DNA of 64,000 nucleotides from NCBI RefSeq assembly GCF_011044255.1, contig NZ_CP049107.1, positions 2,877,501 through 2,941,500 of the forward strand. Direction: 5' to 3'. Source of the stretch: Rhizorhabdus phycosphaerae. GTDB taxonomy: Bacteria; Pseudomonadota; Alphaproteobacteria; Sphingomonadales; Sphingomonadaceae. Positions 26,020 through 34,885 of the stretch are shown here, piece by piece. A program made the translations under genes and the position numbers. Position 1 is the stretch's first letter; the number at the start of each line of letters is the position of its first letter. The notes beneath the pieces are model-generated. The model ran no database searches, was not told where the DNA came from, and saw only the letters and a list, made by a program, of their open reading frames with translations.

Positions 26020-28155
26020 TCATTCCCTCAGCAGCGCGGCGGCTTCGATGCTCGCGCGGCTCACCTCGACGATGTCGGCCAGGGGTATGGGAGACGCGCC
26101 TCCGCCCCTGATCGCGTCGAGAAAGGCCCGTGCGCAGGCCTGCTGGCCCTTGTCCTGTTTCCAGCTTCGCTTCCGGCCGAAGCCGCCGAAGCCCCAGCCT
26201 TCGAGCAGGCGGAAATTGTCGAGCCGCAGGATTTTCCCGCCCGCGAACAGTTCGAGCCGTTCCTTAGGGAAGCGCCGGTCGCCATTGGCCAGATAGTGGA
26301 TCGTCCCGGTGGACCCGTCGGCGAAGCCGAGCTGGATGGTCGCACTGTCCGGGCAGGCGGACCGCTGCTCCGGCCGCCCGAGCGGCATCGCCCGCACCGT
26401 TTCGATCGGCGCCCGTGCGAAGAAGCGAAGAAGATCGATGAAGTGGCAGGCCTCGCCGATGATCCGGCCGCCCCCGATCGCGGGATCCTGCGTCCAATGG
26501 TCGGCGGGGATCGCGCCGGCATTGACCGTCATGATCATGGCCTTGGGGGCCGAGATCGGGCGGAGCAGCGCCTCCGCCTTGACGATCAGCGGGGCAAAGC
26601 GGCGATTGAAACCGACCATCAGGGCCTGCCCGGGGCGTGTGCTGGCCTCGTCTTCGATCTCCGCCAGTTCTTCGAGCGACAGGCAGAGCGGCTTTTCGCA
26701 GAAGACATGCTTGCCGGCGCGCAGCGCGGCCAGGACCTGCCGGGCGTGGACGTCGTGCCGCGTCGCGATGACCACGGCATCGACCCCGGGGTCGGACAAT
26801 ACCGCATCCTGATCGGTGCTCGCCTGATCGAAGCCATGCTTGCGCGCGAAATGGACCGCGCTGAAGCCTCCGCCGCTGACCGCGGTCCGCATGCGCGCGC
26901 CGCCGGCCCTGAACGCCGGCATGAGGACGCGCCCGGCATAGTTGCCGGCCCCCAGAAAGGCGACGCCAGGATTTTCGGTGACGTCTGAGCTCAGAGCCTT
27001 GGTCACGGGGACGCTGCGCAGCGCGACGCGCGCATCCGCTTCGGCATCCTCTGCATAGCGCAGCATGATGCCGAGCGAGGGCTCGTCCGAGGTGAGCAAG
27101 GCGAAGGCTTGTTCGGTGTCAGCCAGATCGAAGCGATGGGAGATCAGCGGCGCGACGTCGATGGCGCCCGAGGCCATGAGGTCGAGGACCGCCTCGAAAT
27201 TGCGCTGCTCGGTCCAGCGGACGAATCCGATCGGATAATCCTGGCCGCCCGCCTCATAACGGGGGTCGTAGCGGCCGGGGCCATAAGAGCAGCTGACCTG
27301 GAAGCTAAGTTCCTTCTCGTAAAAGTCGGCACGCGACAGATTGAGGCCGACGACGCCGATCAGCACGATCCGGCCGCGCTTTCGCGACATCTGGGCGGCC
27401 TGGGCGACGATGTCGTTGCTCTTGCTGGCGGCGGTGATGAGCACCGCGTCCACGCCCGCACCGCGCGAGAATTCGGCTGCGCGGCCGAGCACATCCTCGC
27501 CCGCCGCGGGGTTGATCACCTCCGCACCGAACGTCCGAGCCAGGTCCAGCCGCGCCGGATCAATGTCGATGCCCAGGACCCGGCAACCCTGCGCGCGCAG
27601 CATCTGCACCGTGAGCAAGCCGATGAGGCCCAGACCGAACACGGCGACACATTCGCCGAGTTTCGGGTCGGCCAACCTGATGCCCTGCAGGCCGATCGCG
27701 CCGATCACGGTGAAAGCCGCCGCCTCGTCGCTCACCGCATCGGGGATGCGCGCGCACAGATTGCGGGGGATTGCGACGACCTCGGCATGGTTGCCGTTGC
27801 TCGCCACCCGGTCGCCGGCGGTGAAGCCGTCGACACCGACGCCTACGTCCATCACCCGCCCGACATTGCAATAGCCGAGCGCGATGGGCTGATCGAGCTT
27901 GCTGCGGACCGCGTCGACCGTCGCGACGACGCCGTCGGTCCGCATCTTTTCGAGCACCTGCCTGACCTTGTCAGGCTGCTGGCGTGCCTTGTCGATCCAG
28001 CCGGCCTTGCCGAAGTCGACGAGCATCCGCTCGGTGCCGGCCGAGATCAGCGACCGGCTCGTCCGGATCAACAGCTGGCCCCGCCCCGCACGCGGCGCGG
28101 GAACGTCGGTCAGGCTCGTCACACCGCTGCCCAGATTCTGGAGGATCTGCTTCAC
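26020..28155 (-). CDS. Fused zinc-alcohol-dehydrogenase/Gfo-Idh-MocA bi-domain oxidoreductase
   Basis: A 711-residue two-domain enzyme. Residues 1 to about 350 are a medium-chain dehydrogenase with GroES-like part (LGYCNVGRVMDVG), Rossmann motif (V-F-G-L-G-L-I-G) and VLITAASKSNDI. From about 375 a Gfo/Idh/MocA oxidoreductase begins with V-A-F-L-G-A-G-N-Y-A-G and includes the EKPLC motif and H-F-I-D-L-L. Both NAD(P)-binding loops look intact. The fusion is a known architecture of surface-glycan loci, probably oxidising and reducing a sugar nucleotide in sequence. The GTG start overlaps the stop of the upstream hisF-like gene (GTGA), so they are coupled. Confidence 0.92.
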   Translation of the reverse strand: MKQILQNLGSGVTSLTDVPAPRAGRGQLLIRTSRSLISAGTERMLVDFGKAGWIDKARQQPDKVRQVLEKMRTDGVVATVDAVRSKLDQPIALGYCNVGRVMDVGVGVDGFTAGDRVASNGNHAEVVAIPRNLCARIPDAVSDEAAAFTVIGAIGLQGIRLADPKLGECVAVFGLGLIGLLTVQMLRAQGCRVLGIDIDPARLDLARTFGAEVINPAAGEDVLGRAAEFSRGAGVDAVLITAASKSNDIVAQAAQMSRKRGRIVLIGVVGLNLSRADFYEKELSFQVSCSYGPGRYDPRYEAGGQDYPIGFVRWTEQRNFEAVLDLMASGAIDVAPLISHRFDLADTEQAFALLTSDEPSLGIMLRYAEDAEADARVALRSVPVTKALSSDVTENPGVAFLGAGNYAGRVLMPAFRAGGARMRTAVSGGGFSAVHFARKHGFDQASTDQDAVLSDPGVDAVVIATRHDVHARQVLAALRAGKHVFCEKPLCLSLEELAEIEDEASTRPGQALMVGFNRRFAPLIVKAEALLRPISAPKAMIMTVNAGAIPADHWTQDPAIGGGRIIGEACHFIDLLRFFARAPIETVRAMPLGRPEQRSACPDSATIQLGFADGSTGTIHYLANGDRRFPKERLELFAGGKILRLDNFRLLEGWGFGGFGRKRSWKQDKGQQACARAFLDAIRGGGASPIPLADIVEVSRASIEAAALLRE

Positions 28156-28934
28156 GCGGTCAGGCTCGCACGGGACAGCAGCGCGTCCTTCTCTTGCCGA
28201 TTTGGATAGTTGATCAGCACGGCGCGATACTTCCCCTTGAATACGAAGAGGCTGCCTGCGGCCGCCCCGACGATCCTTTCCTGTCGAATGAGTGCCGATA
28301 TGTCGTCGAGCGATCCGGCGCCACCCAGCATTGTGACGGGTATCGTCACCGCCTCGCGCAGGCGGGCGACGAAGTCCAGATCATAGCCGCCCATTTCGCC
28401 ATCGCGATCGACCATGTTGATAACGATCTCGCCGGCGCCGCGCGACTGCATCTCGACGGCGAGGTCGAGCGGTCGTCGTCCGGTCTTGCGCGTGCCGTTG
28501 TGCGTGACCACCGTCAGGCCGCCCAGAAGGCCGGCTTTGCGCAGGTCGAGCGTGACGACGATGCTCTGCGTCCCGACGCGGCGGGCGCTGCGGTCAACCA
28601 GCGAGGGATCGGCCAGTGCGGCCGCGCTCAGCGAGACCTTCTCGACCCCCAGCGAGACGATGCGGTCGACCTCGTCCTCGCTGGCGATGCCGCCGCCATA
28701 GCAGAGTGGCATCCGGCATTCATTGGCGATGCGGGCGATAAGTGCATGGTCGGGCGACCGCCCCTGCCGCGTCGCATCGATGTCGAGAAGGATCAGTTCG
28801 TCCACCTCCTTCTCGTTGAAGATGCGCACCGCGTTGATCGGGTCGCCGACATATTTGGGATCGGCGAAGCGCCGCGTCTTTACGAGGCCGCCCTCGCTCA
28901 GCAGCAGGCAGGCGATGATCCTGGGACGCAGCAT
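28152..28934 (-). CDS. HisF-like ammonia-using subunit, trio 1 (surface-sugar amidation)
   Basis: A 260-residue (beta/alpha)8 barrel of the HisF family, but of the surface-glycan subgroup. True HisF has catalytic Asp11 and Asp130. Here position 11 is Leu (IIACLLLSEGG), while Asp130 remains (VVTLDLRK). The sequence closely recalls HisF2/WbpI-region proteins that partner with WbpG (LVKTRRF, KYVGDPINAVRIFNEKEVDEL). It is therefore not a histidine enzyme and most likely channels ammonia from the HisH-like partner to the amidotransferase. The start overlaps the HisH-like stop by one base. Confidence 0.9.
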   Translation of the reverse strand: MLRPRIIACLLLSEGGLVKTRRFADPKYVGDPINAVRIFNEKEVDELILLDIDATRQGRSPDHALIARIANECRMPLCYGGGIASEDEVDRIVSLGVEKVSLSAAALADPSLVDRSARRVGTQSIVVTLDLRKAGLLGGLTVVTHNGTRKTGRRPLDLAVEMQSRGAGEIVINMVDRDGEMGGYDLDFVARLREAVTIPVTMLGGAGSLDDISALIRQERIVGAAAGSLFVFKGKYRAVLINYPNRQEKDALLSRASLTA

Positions 28935-29542
28935 CAGGGGTGCTCGACCCCGGCGAAATTGGCCAGCAGCCTGACGCCCCAATGATGGCTCTTTTCGGGA
29001 TGGAACTGCACGCCCGCAATATGGTCGCGCCGGACCGCGCAGCAGAAGCGGGCTCCATAGTCGGCCTCTGCTATCGCCGCCTCGGCGGCGGCCGGGACGG
29101 TGCCGTAGGAGTGCAGGAAGTAGAATCGCGGGGCATCGAGCTTTGCGAAGAGCGGGTCGTCGCCCGCGCGGATATCGTTCCAGCCCATATGCGGGAGCGG
29201 CAGGCCTGCGCCCGGGTCGAGCCGTGCGACATGGCCGGCAATCCAGCCCAGCCCGGAAAGCTCCCCCTCCTCGCTCCGCTCCAGCATCATCTGCATGCCC
29301 ACGCAAACGCCCAGCACGGGCACGCTGCGCCCCAGGACCGCCTCGTCGAGCGCATCGCGGAGGCCGGATTGCTGGAGGCGGGCCATGGCCCAGTCAAATG
29401 CCCCGACGCCGGGCAGGATCAGACGGTCGGCCATAGCCAGTTCCGCCGGTTCGGTCAGTCGGCGCGCCTCGACCCCCAGCCTGCGGAAAATGCTCGCAAA
29501 GGCTTCCAGATTGCCGAGCCCGTAGTCGACGAGCCCGATCAT
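28934..29542 (-). CDS. HisH-like glutaminase subunit, trio 1
   Basis: A 202-residue class I glutamine amidotransferase of the HisH family. The nucleophile Cys is in G-V-C-V-G-M-Q and the His-Glu pair in Q-F-H-P-E-K-S, so the glutaminase triad is complete. It should release ammonia from glutamine for the adjacent sugar amidotransferase. The start overlaps the upstream amidotransferase stop (ATGA) and the stop overlaps the HisF-like start, so all three are translationally coupled. Confidence 0.92.
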   Translation of the reverse strand: MIGLVDYGLGNLEAFASIFRRLGVEARRLTEPAELAMADRLILPGVGAFDWAMARLQQSGLRDALDEAVLGRSVPVLGVCVGMQMMLERSEEGELSGLGWIAGHVARLDPGAGLPLPHMGWNDIRAGDDPLFAKLDAPRFYFLHSYGTVPAAAEAAIAEADYGARFCCAVRRDHIAGVQFHPEKSHHWGVRLLANFAGVEHP

Positions 29543-30675
29543 CTCTTGCCGCCGCGCTCCATACCGAGAAGCCGCATCGCCCGTGCGCCCATCTTGTAAA
29601 TATGCTGTTGCGAGCGAAAATCGCGGAAGCTGCGTTTGGGCAGGGCCATGTAGCCATTCAGTTCGTCGACGCTGATGTCGAGCTTGCTGGCGACGAACTC
29701 GATCTCGGTAGCGATCGTCGCCTTGTCGTAGCTCGGCGCCTTCAGCCGCTCGACCGCCTCCTCGCGCGTCATCTGGCCGGTCAGGATCAGGCTGGAATAT
29801 TGCACCTTGCGGACATCATAGCCGAAGCGTTCGGGCAGCCAGTAGCTTTCGTAGAAGCGGGTGAAGCGCGATTCGAAATGCTTCTGCGGATAGGGTTGCC
29901 AGCCGAAGCGCTCCATGAGGAGCGTCTTGGCTTCCTTCTGGACGTACGGAATCTCGTTGAGCGGGCGGACGACCTTGATGCCACGAACATAGGGCAGCCA
30001 CAATTTGTGCCACAGGATCGACGTCACCGGGAAGCGACGCAGCGGCCTCGTGCCATAGCGGCGATGGATGTCGCGCAGCTGGATGCTGTCGGATTGGTAG
30101 TACATCCATTCCATCGGGTTGCGCACGCATTCGGTGGAATAGTTCGCACCGGTCAGGATGTGCCTGATCCCATGCTTCGCGGCAAAGCGATACATGGTGG
30201 CGAAGAAGGCGTGGTCCTGCGGCGTGTCGATATGCGGCACGCCCGACTTGAAGAAGGCCCTTTGGAGGTCCTTCATTTCCTCCCAGTCGATGACCTCGGT
30301 GTAAAGGTCGAGGCCGAGGCCGTCGATGAGCCGCTCGATATTGTTCACCGCGATCTGGCTGTTCCACCCGGCATCGACGTGAAACACCAGCGGCCTCAGC
30401 CCGAACCGCTCCTTGGCGAGATAGGTGAGGTAGGAGCTGTCTATGCCCCCGCTCATGCCGATGATGCAGTCGAAGTCGCGGCCACGGCCGGCTTTGCGGA
30501 TCGCCTCGATCGATGCTTCGAGCTGGGCGCTATGCGTCTCGCTTGGCTGCCAGTCAGGCAGAATCTGGCTGTCGAAGGTCCGGCAATGGTCGCAGACGCC
30601 CTCTGCGTCGAAGCTGATCGCAGCGTCGGTAGTGTCCATCACGCAGCGCGTGCAGACCTGATATTCCCGCATCAT
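29539..30675 (-). CDS. N-acetyl sugar amidotransferase (WbpG/PseA family), trio 1
   Basis: A 378-residue adenine nucleotide alpha-hydrolase (PP-loop) enzyme. The PP-loop is S-G-G-I-D-S-S. The N-terminal zinc-type Cys pairs are C-T-R-C and C-D-H-C. It has the family segments HVDAGWNSQIAVNNIE and GANYSTECVRNPMEW. With HisH- and HisF-like partners it converts an acetamido group to an acetamidino group, as in Pseudomonas WbpG or pseudaminic acid PseA. The ATG at 30675 overlaps the upstream glycosyltransferase stop by one base. It is a distant paralog of the protein encoded at 33009-34238. Confidence 0.92.
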   Translation of the reverse strand: MMREYQVCTRCVMDTTDAAISFDAEGVCDHCRTFDSQILPDWQPSETHSAQLEASIEAIRKAGRGRDFDCIIGMSGGIDSSYLTYLAKERFGLRPLVFHVDAGWNSQIAVNNIERLIDGLGLDLYTEVIDWEEMKDLQRAFFKSGVPHIDTPQDHAFFATMYRFAAKHGIRHILTGANYSTECVRNPMEWMYYQSDSIQLRDIHRRYGTRPLRRFPVTSILWHKLWLPYVRGIKVVRPLNEIPYVQKEAKTLLMERFGWQPYPQKHFESRFTRFYESYWLPERFGYDVRKVQYSSLILTGQMTREEAVERLKAPSYDKATIATEIEFVASKLDISVDELNGYMALPKRSFRDFRSQQHIYKMGARAMRLLGMERGGKR

Positions 30676-31832
30676 TAAGCAGCTCGCTCCCCATGCGATC
30701 GCTTGAGTGTCGACAAGAGGAAATCAAAGGTCTGGTCGGCGCAGCGCTGCCACGAAAAGGACTGTGCGATAGCTTTGGCACGATCGGCATAGGCGTTTGA
30801 TTCCACCGGGTTACACGCTAACGCCCCAACTGCGTCAGCAATGCTCTCCGGCAGTTCCGGGTTAAAGTAGGCGCCCGCATCCTGCAAGATGTCTGGCATG
30901 GGTCCTCTCTCCGAACAGGCGATGGGCAGGCCCGCCGCCATCCCCTCGAGGAGCGTCACCGGCATGCTTTCACAGCTCGACGCGAACAGAAAGATATCGG
31001 CCCGCGCCAGCAAGTCGGGAATCTCCGCATGCGGCACGAAAGGTTCGAGGGTGACGAAGTCTCGCGCCGAATCATGCCGCTCTACGGCAGCCATCATCCG
31101 ATCCATGGCGGGGCCAGAGCCGCCCCCGACCAGCCTCAGCCGTAACGGAATACCCTGCGCCCGAAGCTGGCCGATCGCTTCAACGACGTGCCACTGATGC
31201 TTATAGGGCGCTGCGTTCGAGATGTAGATGCAGTCGCGCAGCGCCTTCGCGGCGGCCGGCGCGGCACGCCGGGGCATGTCCAGGAAGCGCTGGTCGATAC
31301 CGTGCGGCACGATGGCGACATGGGGCAGCGGCCCGGTGGCCTGGCCGATGCGCTCGGCCGCATAGCGCGTAAGAAAAATCGCGCCATCAGCATGGCGTAG
31401 CGCTGCCATGTGAACGTGGCGCAGGGCCTGCAGCCGCAGTCGTGCCTTGCCCGCGGCGTAGCGCTCCATCTCGCCGGGCTCGAAGGGCAACATGTCCTGA
31501 CTCATCGTGACGCTGGGGCGGAAGGGGCAGACCGATCCGGCATCGACGTTGAAGAGCAGGTCGATCCCGGCCCGCTTCGCGGCCGCGGGGAGCAGGAAGC
31601 GCTCCCAGAACAGTTCGAGCGGGACGGAAGCCTGCCAGCGCCCGGTGGAATGCTTGTGCAGCCACGGCCGGTCGGGGACGCGCGCCAGCAGGCCGTCGAA
31701 CGCCCAGAGATGCAGGGCGGCAAAGCCATGCCGCTCGGGGTCGCTGCGCTCGACGAGCCCGATCAGGTGGGCAACGGCGCCGCCCGATCGGGCGCGGCAC
31801 GCATTGATGCCGATAACAGGCCGGTGAATCAT
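30675..31832 (-). CDS. Family 4 glycosyltransferase, tandem paralog A
   Basis: A 385-residue GT-B glycosyltransferase. The N-terminus GINACRARSGGAVAHLIGL carries the acceptor-side glycine-rich loop. The donor domain has YISNAAPYKHQWHVVEAI, F-A-S-S-C-E-S-M-P-V-T-L-L-E-G-M and GAYFNPELPESIADAV. Shared blocks with the next gene (MSQDMLPFE against MSQNMLPFE; FASSCE) show a tandem duplication. It lies between the two amidotransferase trios and probably adds one of their product sugars. Confidence 0.9.
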   Translation of the reverse strand: MIHRPVIGINACRARSGGAVAHLIGLVERSDPERHGFAALHLWAFDGLLARVPDRPWLHKHSTGRWQASVPLELFWERFLLPAAAKRAGIDLLFNVDAGSVCPFRPSVTMSQDMLPFEPGEMERYAAGKARLRLQALRHVHMAALRHADGAIFLTRYAAERIGQATGPLPHVAIVPHGIDQRFLDMPRRAAPAAAKALRDCIYISNAAPYKHQWHVVEAIGQLRAQGIPLRLRLVGGGSGPAMDRMMAAVERHDSARDFVTLEPFVPHAEIPDLLARADIFLFASSCESMPVTLLEGMAAGLPIACSERGPMPDILQDAGAYFNPELPESIADAVGALACNPVESNAYADRAKAIAQSFSWQRCADQTFDFLLSTLKRSHGERAA

Positions 31833-31845
31833 CGGGTGGAAGTCG

Positions 31846-32988
31846 TCATGCCTGTGCGATGCGGGTCAGCAGGGCGAAGGTCGCGTCGGCGCATGCCGTC
31901 CAACTCATCTCCCCCGACGCTGCGTGGGCCGCGCGCGCGATGCGGCTGCGTTGTTCGGGCGAGGATATCAGCTGGCGAACGGCAGCGGTGATAGACTGGT
32001 CATCTTCGGGGTCGAAATAGATCGCTGCCTCACCCAGCAGCTCCGGCATGGGGCCGCGCCGAGACGAGAGGATGGGAAGCCCGGCCGCCATATATTCGAG
32101 GATGATGTTCGGGCAGGCCTCGCAGCTCGACGCGAACAACGCGACGTCCGCCGCTTTCATTTCGTTGTCGATCGCCTCGAATGCCACAGGACCCGAATAG
32201 GTGATCCAGCTGCCGCTAGGGTCGAATTGGTGCATCAGTTGCTTGAGCCTCTGCCGGCGGACCAAGGTCGACGGGCCGACCAGCCGCAATTGCAGGTCGC
32301 GGCCGCTCTCCTGTCGCGCGCGATCCACCCCTGCGATGACATGGGCGTGGTGCTTGTAAGGCTCGATCGGCGATACGTAGAGAATGCGGACCGGGCTATC
32401 GACGCTGTCATTCTGCGGGCGGGGAGGCTGGCGGAAGCGCTCGTTGACGCCATGGGGGATGACCGACAGCCGCTCATGCGCGATGCCGGGGACCGCTTCG
32501 ACGACCGAGCGCGCATGGCCCGATAGCGCGATCACCGCGTCGGCGCGGCGGAAGGTTGATCGCTGGGTCAGGAACAACAGCGACAGGCGAAGTCGCTTCA
32601 GGCTGATGCCGTAGCGCGCTCGTTCGGCGGTCTCGAACGGCAGCATGTTCTGCGACATGGCGACGAAGGGGTGGAAGCTGCCGAAGAAGCTGCCGCCGGG
32701 GACGAGCAGGACATCGCAACCGGCGCGCCGCGCTTCTTTGGAGAGGCTCGCGATCTGCCAGAAGCTGCGGTGGAAAACTGTAGCATCGGTGAGAGAGCGG
32801 ACCGGCCGCTGTTCGATCCATGTGCGTTGGGGCAATTGCTCCAGCGTGTCGGGGCAACCCCAGACGGTAATCGTGGAGAAGCCATGGCGCGTCGGGTCCG
32901 ACGCGCCGAGCAGCTCGATCAGATGCGTGCGGCCACCCCCGCCGAGCAGGTTGATCGCGTCGATACCGATCCGGGGTGCGCTGGTCAC
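31846..32988 (-). CDS. Family 4 glycosyltransferase, tandem paralog B
   Basis: A 380-residue GT-B enzyme homologous to its neighbour. It has GIDAINLLGGGGRTHLIEL at the N-terminus and YVSPIEPYKHHAHVIAGV, F-A-S-S-C-E-A-C-P-N-I-I-L-E-Y-M and IYFDPEDD in the donor domain. The GTG start at 32988 is uncertain: it lies 20 bases after the upstream stop and has no clear Shine-Dalgarno. The open frame reaches back to 33069, which would overlap the amidotransferase gene. It is probably specific for a different linkage from paralog A. Confidence 0.87.
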   Translation of the reverse strand: MTSAPRIGIDAINLLGGGGRTHLIELLGASDPTRHGFSTITVWGCPDTLEQLPQRTWIEQRPVRSLTDATVFHRSFWQIASLSKEARRAGCDVLLVPGGSFFGSFHPFVAMSQNMLPFETAERARYGISLKRLRLSLLFLTQRSTFRRADAVIALSGHARSVVEAVPGIAHERLSVIPHGVNERFRQPPRPQNDSVDSPVRILYVSPIEPYKHHAHVIAGVDRARQESGRDLQLRLVGPSTLVRRQRLKQLMHQFDPSGSWITYSGPVAFEAIDNEMKAADVALFASSCEACPNIILEYMAAGLPILSSRRGPMPELLGEAAIYFDPEDDQSITAAVRQLISSPEQRSRIARAAHAASGEMSWTACADATFALLTRIAQA

Positions 32989-33008
32989 ACTGTGGGCCAG
33001 AACCGTTT

Positions 33009-34238
33009 TCAGTCCGCCAGATCTTCGACGACGTGCCGCAGCTGCCAGCCATTGCCGCTCTTCTCCCACAGATGCGGTGAGCGGAAGCGGTCGACCGTCT
33101 CCCAGAATTCGGGATCGGTCATGCCGACATAGTCGAGGAAATCCTCATAATATTTCGCCGGGAATTCCTGGTCATATTTGCGGACGAGGTGCACGCCCTC
33201 GGAGCGGGTGATCTTGCCGTTCCGGATCTCCTGGGCGGCGTCATAGGTCGCCCGACCGATGCCGAACTTGATCAGCGTCGTGAAATAATGAAACATGTCG
33301 ATCTTGTCGTCGATGCTCGAATATTTCGAATAGGTTCCGGGTGTGCGCTCAGAATTAGCCTGGAAACCGGTATTTTCGACTGCGTAATAATAGCATTCCT
33401 GCGGATCCCACTTCAGATAATAGCCGAGATAGTGGACCTCGATATTCTTCTTCTCGAGCTGTTCGGCCGAAGGCGGGATATAGGGTGCGAAGTCGTTGAT
33501 CGTGAAGCCATGGTCGCGGATGATGTCGGCTACCGGCACGCCGCCCAGCCGCATTTCCAGCGGGTCCTGCGTGCTGAAGAACTTCCGGTCCATCGTGGGC
33601 ACATAATTGTCGTCGGGATTGTTGCCATATTCGGCTTGGTTCTCCCCATACATCACGAGGGGGATGTCGAACTTGGCGGCGATGGCCGGGCCGATGATCC
33701 GCTGGCCGACGATGAACGGCTGGAAGGGGTGCAGCAGATTCTTGAAGGCAAGGCTGGTGAGCAGCCGGTGCAGCTTGCCGTTCGGGGTGAACAGCAGGTT
33801 GTCGTGGCCGCCGACATGGGTCCACGCCTCGAAATTCTTCCATCCGATGTCGGTGTAGAGATGCGGCGCCCAGGTGACCGTCAGCGGGTTCATGCCATAG
33901 CGATATTTGAGCATGTGCGAGGTGTAGGCGCTGTCCTTGCCGCCGCTGCCAGGCACGACCACGTCATAGCCACCGTCGGTTCGCCGGAATTTGTCGAGCA
34001 GCGCGACCAGCTGGTCCTCGCGCTTCTTCCAGTCGATCCGCTCGTCCTTGACCTCATGATAGCGGCATGCGTCGCACACGCCGTCTTCGTCGAAGCCGAT
34101 CGTCGCCTTCTTCTCGTCGGCCTTGTGCTTGAACTCGACGGTCGAGCTCGGGCGCTGGTTGGAGATCACGCATTTGCGACAGAAGACGACGTCGCGGGGA
34201 AGCCCGTAAAAGGCTTCCAGGGGTTCGAGGCTCGACAT
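33009..34238 (-). CDS. N-acetyl sugar amidotransferase (PseA/LegX-like), trio 2
   Basis: A 409-residue PP-loop enzyme with S-G-G-K-D-S, N-terminal Cys pairs C-R-K-C and C-D-A-C, and a longer C-terminus than the trio 1 enzyme. YHEVKDERIDW, LFTPNGKLHRLLTSLAF and VMYGENQAEYGNN match the branch that accompanies neuB-type genes. It is predicted to install an acetamidino or related nitrogen group on a nonulosonic acid precursor, using ammonia from the next two upstream genes. The ATG at 34238 lies 11 bases after the HisH-like stop. Confidence 0.9.
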   Translation of the reverse strand: MSSLEPLEAFYGLPRDVVFCRKCVISNQRPSSTVEFKHKADEKKATIGFDEDGVCDACRYHEVKDERIDWKKREDQLVALLDKFRRTDGGYDVVVPGSGGKDSAYTSHMLKYRYGMNPLTVTWAPHLYTDIGWKNFEAWTHVGGHDNLLFTPNGKLHRLLTSLAFKNLLHPFQPFIVGQRIIGPAIAAKFDIPLVMYGENQAEYGNNPDDNYVPTMDRKFFSTQDPLEMRLGGVPVADIIRDHGFTINDFAPYIPPSAEQLEKKNIEVHYLGYYLKWDPQECYYYAVENTGFQANSERTPGTYSKYSSIDDKIDMFHYFTTLIKFGIGRATYDAAQEIRNGKITRSEGVHLVRKYDQEFPAKYYEDFLDYVGMTDPEFWETVDRFRSPHLWEKSGNGWQLRHVVEDLAD

Positions 34239-34249
34239 TCACTGACCCT

Positions 34250-34885
34250 TCAAGACAGGAAATTGCGAAGCAGGCGGAGCCCGGCAGGGCCGCTTTTTTC
34301 GGGGTGGAACTGGGTACCGATCACACCTTGGCCGGCGATTACCGCCGCGAATTCGCTGTTTCCATAGCGGGCGGTGGCGACCGCAGAGGCGCTGTTTCCG
34401 GCGACGGCGAAGGAGTGGATGAAATAGAAGCGGGCATCGGCTGCGATGCCGTCGAACAGATGATCGAGCGGAGCCGGTCCCGCAGGGCGGCGGACGGGCA
34501 GCCATCCGACGTTGGGGAGGCGCTGGGTCGCCTGCGCTTGCGGGTCGTCGAGCTTCTCGACCCGCCCCGGCAGGATTGCCAGTCCGTCCCACTGCCCGAA
34601 CTCGGTGCTGCTCTCGACCAGCATCTGCATGCCCAGACAGATGCCGAGTAACGGCGTGCCACCCGCAGCCGCATCCCGTACCAGCCGGTCGAGGCCAGTG
34701 GCGCGAAGCGCCCGCATGCCCTCGCCAAAGGCGCCGACGCCGGGAAGGATCAGCCGGGCGCATGCGGCTAGATCGGCCGCATCGGAGCTTATGCACGGTT
34801 CGGCGCCGATCTCGATCAGCGCATTGGCCACGCTGCGCAGATTGCCCACGCCATAGTCGATCACGCCCACCCGCATTGCCGTCAT
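34250..34885 (-). CDS. HisH-like glutaminase subunit, trio 2
   Basis: A 211-residue class I glutaminase with Cys in G-I-C-L-G-M-Q and the His-Glu pair in Q-F-H-P-E-K-S, so it should be active. It is clearly diverged from the trio 1 HisH-like protein. The ATG at 34885 overlaps the HisF-like stop (ATGA); an upstream codon at 34906 is less likely. In this trio the gene order is hisF-like, hisH-like, amidotransferase, the reverse of trio 1. Confidence 0.91.
   Translation of the reverse strand: MTAMRVGVIDYGVGNLRSVANALIEIGAEPCISSDAADLAACARLILPGVGAFGEGMRALRATGLDRLVRDAAAGGTPLLGICLGMQMLVESSTEFGQWDGLAILPGRVEKLDDPQAQATQRLPNVGWLPVRRPAGPAPLDHLFDGIAADARFYFIHSFAVAGNSASAVATARYGNSEFAAVIAGQGVIGTQFHPEKSGPAGLRLLRNFLS

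Noticed and set aside
26020-28155. A gene fusion artefact joining two oxidoreductases.
   Set aside because: The frame is continuous, both domains are intact, and the bi-domain architecture is known from other surface-glycan loci.
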